Assembly: GCA_014860005.1 (NCBI GenBank)
Contig: JACZKP010000044.1
Coordinates: 1-33,182, forward strand
Source: Verrucomicrobiota bacterium
GTDB lineage: Bacteria; Verrucomicrobiota; Verrucomicrobiae; Limisphaerales; UBA11358
Length of the DNA: 33,182 bases
Reading direction: 5' to 3'
Positions 15,770 through 23,471 of this stretch are shown in pieces; positions within the stretch are counted from its first letter, which is position 1; the number at the start of each line of letters is the position of its first letter. The notes under the pieces were generated by a model, which did no database searches, was not told where the DNA came from, and worked only from the letters and a program-made list of their open reading frames with translations. The position numbers and the translations under genes were made by a program.

Positions 15770-17518
15770 ATGGACAAAGATAAAGTGGCGGAAATTCTGG
15801 TGGACATCGGCACGCTCCTGGAGCTTAAAGGGGAAAACCCGTTCAAGACCCGCGCCTATGGCAATGCCGCCCGCGCTCTGGAAAATCTCTCCGAGCCGCT
15901 CGCGCAGATTGTGGCGGAAGATCGCCTGGGCGAAGTTAAAGGCGTCGGCGAAGGCATCGCGAAGAAGATCAAGGAACTCGTGGAAACCAGCAAGCTGGCT
16001 TATTACGAGGAACTGAAGGCTTCGATTGCGCCCGGGCTCGTGGCGCTGCTCGATATTCCGGGACTTGGCCCAAAAAAGATTCAAGTCCTGAACAAGCAGC
16101 TCGGCGTGGATTCGGTGGAAGCCCTCGAACAAGCCTGCAAGGACGGCAAGGTCGCGGAACTTGATGGCTTCGGCGAGAAAACGCAAACCAACCTGCAGGA
16201 AGGCATCACGCAACGGCGGCTCTACGCCTCAAAACATTTGTTGAGCGACGCGCTCCGCGTGGCGGAACCACTCCTGGAAAGCCTGCGCCAGCATCCCGAC
16301 GTAATCCGGTGCAGCACCGCCGGCAGTCTGCGCCGTTCCAAGGAAGTCATCGGTGACATTGACCTGCTCGCCTCTTCCAAGAATCCCGCCGAGGTCATCA
16401 CGTATTTTGTCCAGCAACCTGGCATCCTGAAAATCATCGCGCAGGGCGACACCAAGGCGAGTGTGATTCTGGAGGGCGGCATTCAATCCGACCTGCGCGT
16501 GGTGAGCGACCGGGAGTATCCGTTCGCGCTCGCGTATTTCACCGGCAGCAAGGAGCACAACATCGTCATGCGCCAGCGCGCCATCGCTCGCGGCCTGCGG
16601 CTCAACGAATACGGTTTGTTCAAATCCAAGGAGGAAACGCGCGATCCCAAGTTGCTCGTTGGTTGCCAGGACGAGGCGGAGATTTACGAACAACTGGACC
16701 TGGCCTGCGTCCCGCCGGAATTGCGCGAGGATCACGGTGAATTCGCGGCCGCCGAAGAAGCCGCGCTGCCCAAGCTGCTCGAATGGACCGATCTCAAAGG
16801 TTCGTTGCACAACCATTCCATCTGGAGCGATGGCCACCATCGCACGGCGGAAATCGCCCAATACATGGAAGATCTCGGCCTGGAATACTGGGCGATCACC
16901 GACCATTCCAAATCTTCCTTCCAAGCCAACGGACTCGACGCCGCGCGGGTGCGGCAGCAGCTCAAGGAAATCAAACAAGTAAACGAACAACTTGCCGAAC
17001 GCGGCAGCGACTTCCGGCTGCTCACGGGCATCGAGGTGGATGTGCTCAAAGACCGGCTGGATTTTGACGACGATTTGCTCGCGGAACTGGACGTGGTGGT
17101 GGCGAGCCTGCACGTGCCGGCCAACAACGAGGCCGAGAACACCAAGCGGCTGATTCGCGCGGCGGAAAACAAGTTTGTCCATACCATCGGCCATTTGTCA
17201 GGCCGGCTGTTGCTCGAACGCGAGCCATACCCGGTGAATCAACAGGCGGTGATTGATGCCTGTGCCGCCACGGGCACGTGGCTTGAGCTGAACTGCAATC
17301 CGCGCCGATTCGATCTCGACTGGCGGCTGTGGCCCTACGCCAAGTCCAAGGGCGTGAAGTGCGTCATCAATCCTGACGCGCATCGCAACGAACACGCGAA
17401 TTTCCTGCGCCTCGGCATCGGCGTCGCCCGCAAAGGCTGGCTGACCAAGGCGGACGTGATCAATACGCTGCCGCTGGAGAAATTGCGCAAGGAACTCCAG
17501 AAGAAGCGCGCCAAGTAG
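15770..17518 (+). CDS. polX: DNA polymerase X family protein (PolX) with PHP domain
   Basis: 582 residues, the full family length. Residues about 1-150 hold the pol-beta 8-kDa-like and helix-hairpin-helix region (GVGEGIAKKIKELV; IPGLGPKKIQVLNKQLGV). The nucleotidyltransferase palm carries G185-S-L-R-R and the catalytic aspartates D196 and D198 (GDIDLL), with D241 in IQSDLRV. The C-terminal PHP domain starts LHNHSIWSDGHH (H347, H349) and continues with ITDHS and the late INPDAHRNEH motif, giving a Mn-dependent 3'-5' exonuclease and phosphatase-type site. Bacterial PolX fills short gaps in base excision and other repair. The ATG at 15770 is preferred over the in-frame TTG two codons upstream because it directly precedes the conserved helical start. 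No palm or PHP key residue looks missing. Confidence 0.95.
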   Translation: MDKDKVAEILVDIGTLLELKGENPFKTRAYGNAARALENLSEPLAQIVAEDRLGEVKGVGEGIAKKIKELVETSKLAYYEELKASIAPGLVALLDIPGLGPKKIQVLNKQLGVDSVEALEQACKDGKVAELDGFGEKTQTNLQEGITQRRLYASKHLLSDALRVAEPLLESLRQHPDVIRCSTAGSLRRSKEVIGDIDLLASSKNPAEVITYFVQQPGILKIIAQGDTKASVILEGGIQSDLRVVSDREYPFALAYFTGSKEHNIVMRQRAIARGLRLNEYGLFKSKEETRDPKLLVGCQDEAEIYEQLDLACVPPELREDHGEFAAAEEAALPKLLEWTDLKGSLHNHSIWSDGHHRTAEIAQYMEDLGLEYWAITDHSKSSFQANGLDAARVRQQLKEIKQVNEQLAERGSDFRLLTGIEVDVLKDRLDFDDDLLAELDVVVASLHVPANNEAENTKRLIRAAENKFVHTIGHLSGRLLLEREPYPVNQQAVIDACAATGTWLELNCNPRRFDLDWRLWPYAKSKGVKCVINPDAHRNEHANFLRLGIGVARKGWLTKADVINTLPLEKLRKELQKKRAK

Positions 17519-17588
17519 CGACGATTCTCCCGGCTGAACGTTTCATGTCACTCGACGCTACCCGCAAACAACTTCAACTTCACATCGC

Positions 17589-18161
17589 ATGCACTCCCCC
17601 GAGACGAAAGCCAAGCCGGAACGAATCACCCGGACCAAAGCTGGCCTGGTGGTGGTGGACATTCAGGAGCGGCTGTTGCCATCCATCTTCGAACGCGCAC
17701 GAGTTGTGCAGAACGCGCTTCGGCTTATCAAAGGCGCTACAATTCTGGGGCTGCCGGTGCTGGCCACGGCGCAATATCCCAAAGGCATCGGCGCGACAGT
17801 GCCGGAGATTGCGGCGGCGATTCCTGACTTCGCGCCAATAGAGAAAACGGCGTTTAGTTGTGTCGGAGCGCCAGTATTTACCGAAACGCTGCGCGTACGC
17901 GGTGTGAGCGATGTCGTGCTCTGCGGCATCGAGGCGCATGTGTGTGTGTGCCAGACGTGTCTCGACTTGCTGGCAGCGGGCTATCGTCCATTCGTCGTGG
18001 CCGACGCGGTTTCCTCGCGCACGGTGGAGAATCACCGGTTCGGCGTGGAGCGGATGCGTGACGCGGGAGCAATCATTGTTTCGACGGAAATGATCCTGTT
18101 TGAATTGCTGGAACGTGCGGGGACGGATGAATTCAAACAGGTGCTGGCCCTGGTGAAGTAA
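17589..18161 (+). CDS. Isochorismatase-fold cysteine hydrolase
   Basis: A 190-residue protein of the isochorismatase-like hydrolase (YcaC/nicotinamidase-related) family. The catalytic triad is visible: D24 in LVVVDIQERLLP, K86 in PIEKTAFSC, and C119 in GIEAHVCVCQT, preceded by the cis-peptide-forming region VLCGIEAH. Such enzymes hydrolyse amide or ester-like small molecules; the substrate of this subgroup is generally unknown. A long charged N-terminus (about 17 residues) precedes the first strand. The ATG at 17589 is the only convincing start. It follows polX by 70 bp on the same strand and could share its transcript. It converges on the DUF1080 gene with a hairpin between them. Confidence 0.88.
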   Translation: MHSPETKAKPERITRTKAGLVVVDIQERLLPSIFERARVVQNALRLIKGATILGLPVLATAQYPKGIGATVPEIAAAIPDFAPIEKTAFSCVGAPVFTETLRVRGVSDVVLCGIEAHVCVCQTCLDLLAAGYRPFVVADAVSSRTVENHRFGVERMRDAGAIIVSTEMILFELLERAGTDEFKQVLALVK

Positions 18162-18183
18162 CCAGTCGTCATCTCAAAACAAA

Positions 18184-18210
18184 GCGGCGCACGCTCTTCA
18201 CGTGCGCCGC
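18184..18210 (-). terminator. Hairpin terminator between converging genes
   Basis: GCGGCGCACG (18184-18193) pairs perfectly with CGTGCGCCGC (18201-18210) over a 7-nt loop. Read on the minus strand the stem is followed by TTTGTTTTG, so it fits an intrinsic terminator for the DUF1080 gene. On the plus strand it lacks a T-run but may still act as a weak barrier after the isochorismatase-like gene. Confidence 0.7.
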
Positions 18211-18238
18211 GCGAAAGCAACGGACGTTCCGCCGCTGC

Positions 18239-18874
18239 TCAATCCAGCCGCTTCACGCGAATGTTCTTGTAGTGGATCGTGCTGCCCGGATCGTGGCCCT
18301 GCAACGCGAACGTTCCTTCGCCAAGTTTGCGCTCGAACGGCCTGCCCGGCTGCGCCCCCTCCGGTTCGAAGTATTGCAGCACAATCTTGCCGTCCACCAT
18401 CACGGTGACTTTCTTCCCCTCGACAAGGATTTCCTGCGTCCACCACTTCTTGTCCTGCGAAAGAGACTGACTCACATTGACGAGGCCGTACAGGCTACCC
18501 GTCTTGATCCAGTCACCTTGCGTGCAATTGACCTGCGACTCAAAGCCCGCGCGCGGCCAGTCCGTCGCCTGGTACTTGGTGTGGAAATAAATTCCGCCAT
18601 TCGAGTTGGGCTCGGTCATGACCTCGACCTTGAGGTGGAAGTTCTTGAACGCCTTTTCGTCGCCCACGTAGAACAAGTGACAGCGCGGGCCGCTGGCCAC
18701 GAACGCGCCGTCCACGATTTTCCAGGTATCGGGATTCTCCTCGGCCTTTTTCCAGCCGTTGAAGGTTTTGCCGTCCATGAGCGAGGTGAAGCCCGGCTCA
18801 ACCTCAGCTTGTAGCGCGGTTGCGGTGGTGACTATGGCAGCGATGGTTAAGATGGAAACAAGTTGTCGTCTCAT
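18239..18874 (-). CDS. Secreted DUF1080 (3-keto-disaccharide hydrolase-type) protein
   Basis: 211 residues. A Sec signal peptide (MRRQLVSILTIAAIVTTATA, cleavage about residue 22 near LQA) precedes a single concanavalin-like DUF1080 domain. The domain motifs are GFTSLMDGKTFNGWKK, WKIVDGAFVASG, the lipid/sugar-binding strand region F-K-N-F-H-L-K-V-E-V, NGGIYFHTKY, FESQVN, and the closing TFALQGHDPGSTIHYKNIRVK. PF06439 proteins are very abundant in Verrucomicrobia and Planctomycetes and include 3-keto-glycoside hydrolases acting in the periplasm or outside. The strand motif E-x-Q is conserved. The start is the ATG at 18874. It lies downstream of pyrD with a 263-bp gap and so is probably transcribed separately. 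The exact substrate is unknown. Confidence 0.9.
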   Translation of the reverse strand: MRRQLVSILTIAAIVTTATALQAEVEPGFTSLMDGKTFNGWKKAEENPDTWKIVDGAFVASGPRCHLFYVGDEKAFKNFHLKVEVMTEPNSNGGIYFHTKYQATDWPRAGFESQVNCTQGDWIKTGSLYGLVNVSQSLSQDKKWWTQEILVEGKKVTVMVDGKIVLQYFEPEGAQPGRPFERKLGEGTFALQGHDPGSTIHYKNIRVKRLD

Positions 18875-18975
18875 GGTCGGGAAATTACGCCGGCGAAGCG
18901 CAGTAAGCCAAGCGAAAACACAGCGGGTTCACAACTGACGGGTTTGCCATCGGGAACGGGGCGTAGTGTCAGCTT

Positions 18976-18991
18976 CTCAGGAGCTCCTGAG
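18976..18991. repeat. 16-bp perfect palindrome in the DUF1080-pyrD gap
   Basis: CTCAGGAGCTCCTGAG is self-complementary. It lies about 100 bp upstream of the DUF1080 start and could be an operator or the remains of a dispersed repeat. The rest of the 263-bp gap holds no gene I can support. Confidence 0.4.
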
Positions 18992-19137
18992 TCGGCAGGA
19001 CCGTAATCCATCCCCGGTGATGACGGTCGGGAGCTCCAAATTACGCGCTCCAGACATGCTTGGGATGGTGCAAGTTTAGCCACACGGTGGAAGGGATTGA
19101 TGCCGGTAGCCAGTCGGGTCGGGAAGAAGGCCCGCAA

Positions 19138-20106
19138 TCATTTCGGGGGTCGCACGCTCCCGACAATCTCGCTGACATCAAGAATTCCGCCGCGCTGCAT
19201 GAAGTCGCGAATTCCTTTGATCACATGCAATGCGGTTTGTGGCTCGTAAAAATTCGCCGTGCCTACTGCCACCGCCGTCGCTCCCGCCATCATGAATTCG
19301 ATGGCATCCGTTGCGTTCTGGATGCCGCCCATGCCGATGATCGGAATCTTTACGGCCTTCGCGGCTTCCCACACCAGCTTGATGGCGATGGGCTTGATGC
19401 ACGGTCCTGTTAGCCCACCGGTCACGTTGGCGAGTTTGGGTCGGCGGGTTTCGATATCAATGGCCATGGCCGGGAAACTGTTGGTGACCGCGAGGGCGTC
19501 GCTGCCGGCTTCTTCGGCTGCCTTGGCGTAAGGCGCGATGTTCACGACGTTGGGACTCAGCTTCGTGATCAACGGGAGGCTCGTCGCCTTGCGGCACGCG
19601 GCCACCACCTGGCTGAGAAGTTTGCAGTCCGTGCCGAATTGCGCGCCGCCTTCCTTGATGTTGGGGCAGGACACGTTGAGTTCCAAAGCGCCCACGCCGC
19701 CAAGGCGGTCGAAACGTCGCGCCACCTCGGCGTATTCCTCAACTGTGGTGCCCCAAATATTGATGATTGTCGGGACTCTCAGTTCTTTGAGGAATGGCCA
19801 ATACTTCTGGATGAAACCATCCACACCCGGTCCCTGCAAACCGATGGCGTTGATCAAGCCACTGGCGACTTCAACCGTGCGCGGGGTGGGATTGCCGCGG
19901 ACGGGATTGAGCCGAATCCCTTTCACCACGACCGCACCAAGTTGATTGAGGTCGAGGAGTTCCGCGTATTCGACACCGTAGCCGAAGGTGCCGGAGGCAA
20001 CCGTCACGGGGTTCTGCATCCGCAGTTTGCCAATCTGCACGGATAAACTCAGTTCGCGCCTGGTGTTGGCGGCTTCGGATTTCGGATTTCGGATTTCGGA
20101 TTTCAT
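19138..20106 (-). CDS. pyrD: Dihydroorotate dehydrogenase B, catalytic subunit
   Basis: A 322-residue class 1B (NAD-linked) dihydroorotate dehydrogenase, an FMN TIM barrel that oxidises dihydroorotate to orotate in pyrimidine synthesis. Seen are the N-terminal strand (LSVQIGKLRMQNPVTVASG), the catalytic cysteine C147 in LNVSCPN, and FMN-phosphate loops (IIGMGGIQNATDAIEFMMAG; VAVGTANF). Cys as the base is the class 1 mark, and the pyrK partner upstream indicates type 1B. The ATG at 20106 overlaps the pyrK stop as ATGA and has a strong GGAGGTGA ribosome site 5 nt upstream. A TTG at 20121 is less likely. The first dozen codons are four copies of a 7-bp tandem repeat (EIRNPKSE), which makes the N-terminus about 15 residues longer than usual. 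Confidence 0.95.
   Translation of the reverse strand: MKSEIRNPKSEAANTRRELSLSVQIGKLRMQNPVTVASGTFGYGVEYAELLDLNQLGAVVVKGIRLNPVRGNPTPRTVEVASGLINAIGLQGPGVDGFIQKYWPFLKELRVPTIINIWGTTVEEYAEVARRFDRLGGVGALELNVSCPNIKEGGAQFGTDCKLLSQVVAACRKATSLPLITKLSPNVVNIAPYAKAAEEAGSDALAVTNSFPAMAIDIETRRPKLANVTGGLTGPCIKPIAIKLVWEAAKAVKIPIIGMGGIQNATDAIEFMMAGATAVAVGTANFYEPQTALHVIKGIRDFMQRGGILDVSEIVGSVRPPK
20074..20101 (-). repeat. Four tandem copies of a 7-bp unit at the pyrD 5' end
   Basis: The plus-strand unit is TTCGGAT (minus strand ATCCGAA) repeated exactly four times, starting a few bases after the pyrD ATG. Because 7 is not a multiple of three, gain or loss of one unit would shift the pyrD frame. The translated form (SEIRNPKSE) matches a peptide I associate with a dispersed repeat of Verrucomicrobia and Planctomycetes, from memory and not checked. 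Confidence 0.8.
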
Positions 20107-20888
20107 CCCGTCACCTCCCAAACTACCGCACGCGAATCAAACACCGGTCCTTCCGTGCAGGTGCGCTGGTATTCCCAAGCATTGCCAGCTTTGACGGGAA
20201 TCACGCATGTCAGGCAAACACCCACGCCGCAACACATGTGTTCGTCCATGGAGAGTTCCGCTGGCACATTGAATTCCTCAGCGATCCTGCCCACAGCTTT
20301 GAGCATGGGCGTCGGGCCGCAGGCAAACAATTTGCGTCCCGCAGTGGTGCGCTTGAGTTCGGCGATCAGCGGCAGGGTTACGAGTCCTTTTTCCCCGTGG
20401 CTGCCATCTTCTGTGGTGGCGCGGACTTCCCAGCCGAGGGCGCGGAATTCCTCCTCGCACAAGATGTCCACGCGCCGCCGGCCACCGACGAAGACGACGC
20501 CCTTTTGCGGCGAACGCTCGGCCAGCAGAAACATCGCGGCCATACCATAGCCGCCCGCTATCAGCAGGGGTGTTTCCGCTCCAGGAGATGGAACGGTGAA
20601 GCCGTGGCCGAGCGGCCCGATGACGCTCAATTGTTCGCCCGCTCCCATCCGTGACAAAACTTCAGTGCCCTTGCCAATGGCCTTGTAAAGAATTGAAAAC
20701 GTCTCGCCTTCGACCTGGAAGATGCTGAAGGGCCGCCGCAGCAGCGCGTCCCTCATCGGCAGAATGCGCACGTGGGCGAACTGGCCGGGCTGCACCAGCG
20801 GGGCGATCTGTGGGGCGCGTACCACCAGTCGAAAGTAAAGGTCTGTCGCGCATTCGTTGGAAACAATGTTGACGGTTTGCTCGACCAT
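20103..20888 (-). CDS. pyrK: Dihydroorotate dehydrogenase B, electron transfer subunit
   Basis: A 261-residue ferredoxin-reductase-type flavoprotein that passes electrons from PyrD's FMN through FAD and a [2Fe-2S] cluster to NAD+. Visible are the FAD-binding R-R-P-F-S-I motif, the FAD/NAD linker (LIAGGYGMAAMFLLAE), ACGPTPML in the nucleotide domain, and the PyrK cluster cysteines C220-x4-C225-x2-C228-x15-C244 (CCGVGVCLTC ... TC). Cys219 is an extra neighbour. The start is the ATG at 20888. It follows the hopene cyclase stop by 70 bp on the same strand and overlaps pyrD by 4 bp, so translational coupling of pyrK and pyrD is expected. Its product would be inactive without pyrD. Confidence 0.95.
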   Translation of the reverse strand: MVEQTVNIVSNECATDLYFRLVVRAPQIAPLVQPGQFAHVRILPMRDALLRRPFSIFQVEGETFSILYKAIGKGTEVLSRMGAGEQLSVIGPLGHGFTVPSPGAETPLLIAGGYGMAAMFLLAERSPQKGVVFVGGRRRVDILCEEEFRALGWEVRATTEDGSHGEKGLVTLPLIAELKRTTAGRKLFACGPTPMLKAVGRIAEEFNVPAELSMDEHMCCGVGVCLTCVIPVKAGNAWEYQRTCTEGPVFDSRAVVWEVTG

Positions 20889-20958
20889 TTGCGGCGTGGA
20901 GCATGGTGAGCAGGCTTGAAGCTGTCAACTTTCCGGCACACCGGGTGGAAATCTCCTG

Positions 20959-23013
20959 TCAGTTGTGGAGGCTCGCCAAAGCGCTGACCGGGCGCGAAGG
21001 GAGAATTTCGCGCGGTTGGCCGTTCAGCACGGGAGACTGGCCGACGGCGCGTGCCAGCAATTGCCGGTAAGTCGCCAAGGCCAGCAGCGGCCAGGCGTTC
21101 CGGTACATGTCGTACTTGAGATAAAATACTTTCGGAAAACCTGTCCCGGTGATTTCGTCTTCGGTCCAGGAACCGTCGGGGTTTTGCGTGCGAACGAGAT
21201 ACTCGATCCCGCGTTTGAGGCTTGGCAGGTGCGGATTGTCAAACGCACACAAGCCCATGACCGCCCAGGCGGTTTGTGAAGCGGTGCTCGGTCCCTGACC
21301 TTTGAACACCGGATCGTCGTAGGTATTGCAGCGTTCACCCCAGCCGCCGTCAGCCTGCTGGACGCTTTCGAGCCAGTTGCGCGCCTGGAGCAACCACGGC
21401 TGGCTCATGTCCAGATTCAACGCGCGCAAACCGCGCAACACCTGCCAGGTGCCATAAATGTAATTCACTCCCCAGCGCCCATACCACGAGCCGTCCTCCT
21501 CCTGCTGCGTGCGGATATAGTCGAGCGCCTTCTGCACCTGCGGGTGATCGGGACGCCAGCCTTCGTAACCGAGTAATTCCAGAATCCGGGCGGTGATGTC
21601 GGCACACTCCGGGTCCAACATCGCGTTGTGGTCGGCGAACGGAACCTTTTCCAAAATGTTCTTGGTGCAGTCCTTGTCGAATGCCGCCCAGCCGCCATCT
21701 TTGCATTGAAAAGCCATCATCCAATTCAATCCGCGCAGGAAACACTCGTCGCGACGGGCGGGATTGTCCGTCGGGATCTTTCGCAGGGCCAGCAGCACCA
21801 TCGCCGTGTCATCCACGTCGGGATTCCACTTATTTTCAAATTCAAACACCCAGCCACTGGGCTCGACGTCCACCGCATTTTTGTACTGCCAGTCGCCGCG
21901 GAAACGGATTTCCTTGGACATCAGCCATTCCGCCGCCTGTTTGATTTGCGGATGATCCTCCGGTACGCCGGATTCGCGCAGGCACATTGTGACGATCGCC
22001 GTGTCCCAAACGGGCGAAAGGCACGGTTCAATCCGCACGCTATCCGCCGTTTCATGCTCCAGCTTCTTCAACTCCCGCTCCGCGCGCCTCACCTGCGGAT
22101 GATCATCGGGATAACCGAGCGCCTTGAGCGCGATGAGCGCGTTGAGCATGGCGGGATAGATGGCCGCCAGGCCATCCGAGCCCTCGAAACGTTCCAGCAT
22201 CCACTGTTCGGCTTTTTTCAAGGCGCGTTTGCGGAAGGGATGGATGCTGTTTTGGGCGAACCACTCGGCAAATTTGTGCAGGCGGTCGAGCCACAGGAAA
22301 AAATTCCGCCACGACAGCCGGTCAGGGTCGGGTGGCAGAGCCAGGTCGCGCTCGTGAAATCCCTGCGGGTAGAGTTCGTCAAGGGTGACGTTGTTTTTCG
22401 GCCGGCGCGTGGGTTTGAAATGATTGATGATGGCCAGCGGCACGAGCATGGCGCGTGACCAGTTGCTCATGTCCCAGAAATTCACGTGAAACCACTTCCC
22501 GATAAGCAGCACTTCACACGGGATCGTCGGAACATATTCCCACGGGAACAACCCCAGCAGCGCGAGATACAACTTGGAGAAGGTGTTCATCCGGGGCACA
22601 CCTCCCAGATTCAACGCCACGCCGCGCGCCCGCAACATGCGGGGGTCCGTGACGGCCACACCCGCGAGTTTGAGTGCCAGATACGCCTTGATGGTGGCAT
22701 TTACTTCAGCCGGCCCTCCGTGGTAGATATTCCAGCCGCCGTCGGCCAACTGCATGGAAAACAGGTGGTTCGCTGCCTTGCGCTGCCATTCCCGGTCCAC
22801 ATTCCCGTTCCAATGGTGATACGCCACCATGTCCGAGACGAGGGTGGAATCCACCATCAATTCACCCACCCAATAGCCCTCCGGCTTTTGGATGTTAAGC
22901 AAATAATCCTGCGACCGCCGCAAGGCGGTTTCCCAGGTGGACCTGCTTTGGGTGCCGAATTCGGGTTCTTGCTTCAAGTTCCCGATTAGGCTGGGTTCAG
23001 TCGAAAAAGACAC
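20959..23013 (-). CDS. shc: Squalene-hopene cyclase
   Basis: From the chosen GTG start, 684 residues, normal for the family. It cyclises squalene to hopene or hopanol at the membrane. The catalytic D-x-D-D motif reads WNPDVDDTAMVL, and several QW motifs occur (QLADGGWNIY, QCKDGGWAAFD, QEEDGSWYGRWG, QQADGGWGE, QNPDGSWTE). The late GTGFPKVFYLKYDMYRN is typical. The frame stays open to an ATG at 23163, adding 50 residues (MVCIMSPSG...) that have no counterpart in known cyclases and cover a perfect palindrome. I therefore prefer the GTG at 23013, though neither start has a ribosome site. No other hopanoid genes (hpnCDE) lie in the window. It heads a minus-strand run into pyrK and pyrD. Confidence 0.93.
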   Translation of the reverse strand: MSFSTEPSLIGNLKQEPEFGTQSRSTWETALRRSQDYLLNIQKPEGYWVGELMVDSTLVSDMVAYHHWNGNVDREWQRKAANHLFSMQLADGGWNIYHGGPAEVNATIKAYLALKLAGVAVTDPRMLRARGVALNLGGVPRMNTFSKLYLALLGLFPWEYVPTIPCEVLLIGKWFHVNFWDMSNWSRAMLVPLAIINHFKPTRRPKNNVTLDELYPQGFHERDLALPPDPDRLSWRNFFLWLDRLHKFAEWFAQNSIHPFRKRALKKAEQWMLERFEGSDGLAAIYPAMLNALIALKALGYPDDHPQVRRAERELKKLEHETADSVRIEPCLSPVWDTAIVTMCLRESGVPEDHPQIKQAAEWLMSKEIRFRGDWQYKNAVDVEPSGWVFEFENKWNPDVDDTAMVLLALRKIPTDNPARRDECFLRGLNWMMAFQCKDGGWAAFDKDCTKNILEKVPFADHNAMLDPECADITARILELLGYEGWRPDHPQVQKALDYIRTQQEEDGSWYGRWGVNYIYGTWQVLRGLRALNLDMSQPWLLQARNWLESVQQADGGWGERCNTYDDPVFKGQGPSTASQTAWAVMGLCAFDNPHLPSLKRGIEYLVRTQNPDGSWTEDEITGTGFPKVFYLKYDMYRNAWPLLALATYRQLLARAVGQSPVLNGQPREILPSRPVSALASLHN

Positions 23014-23066
23014 ACGGGTAGCCTGTAATTCTGAGCTGAAAGTGTAAAGACGATAATCCGCGGCAC

Positions 23067-23084
23067 TTTTGGTAATTACCAAAA
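23067..23084. promoter_or_regulatory. 18-bp perfect palindrome upstream of shc (possible operator)
   Basis: TTTTGGTAATTACCAAAA is fully self-complementary, and a partial second half-site (AATTACC) follows on its right. It sits 54 bp before the preferred shc start. On the minus strand TTGGTA within it is followed after 18 bp by GATTAT, a weak promoter match, so a bound repressor would cover the -35. The shape resembles FadR/GntR-type operators (TGGT...ACCA) but the spacer differs, so the regulator is not identified. Confidence 0.5.
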
Positions 23085-23471
23085 TTACCTCGCTCAATCG
23101 GAAAATCTCACTTCTCCACAACCGGATTGGGGAGGTGCCGCTTGGGCTCATAATGCACACCATTTAGCGAGCGATCTGGGTAGGCATTGCTGCTATTTTA
23201 AGGCAATCCCCTGCGCCCAATTATGTGGAATCCGGCGACAAATCCAATCTGGTCGCCGAGCACACTCCCTCCCAAAAATTTCCGGGCAGCAGGATTCGGT
23301 AAGCCTGATTGACCTGATTTCGTCCCCAACCGGTGGCTTCGGAGCTTGATTTGAACGGGGCATCAGGCGGTGCTGTGGCAAGCCAGTTCAAAAAAAGTTC
23401 GCTTCACGTGCCATAAATCGGGTACACCATGCGGCCCGCGGTGAACTGACCGCCGGTTTCGATTGAAAAAC
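23085..23471. other. Divergent intergenic region between shc and hisG
   Basis: Nearly 390 bp to the hisG ATG, holding the regulatory region for both directions. Part of it is the doubtful 5' extension of the shc frame. Beyond that I see no further gene, RNA or strong promoter pair. A TAAAAT (near 23197, minus sense) is a lone -10-like hexamer. Confidence 0.4.

Noticed and set aside
13562..16213. Minus-strand frames opposite the RCC1 gene and polX (13562-14806, 14855-16213)
   Set aside because: One even spans the gap between two clear genes. Low-complexity shadow translation, no domain.
19060..19413. Plus-strand frames opposite pyrD
   Set aside because: pyrD is certain from its catalytic Cys and flavin loops; these are antisense shadows.
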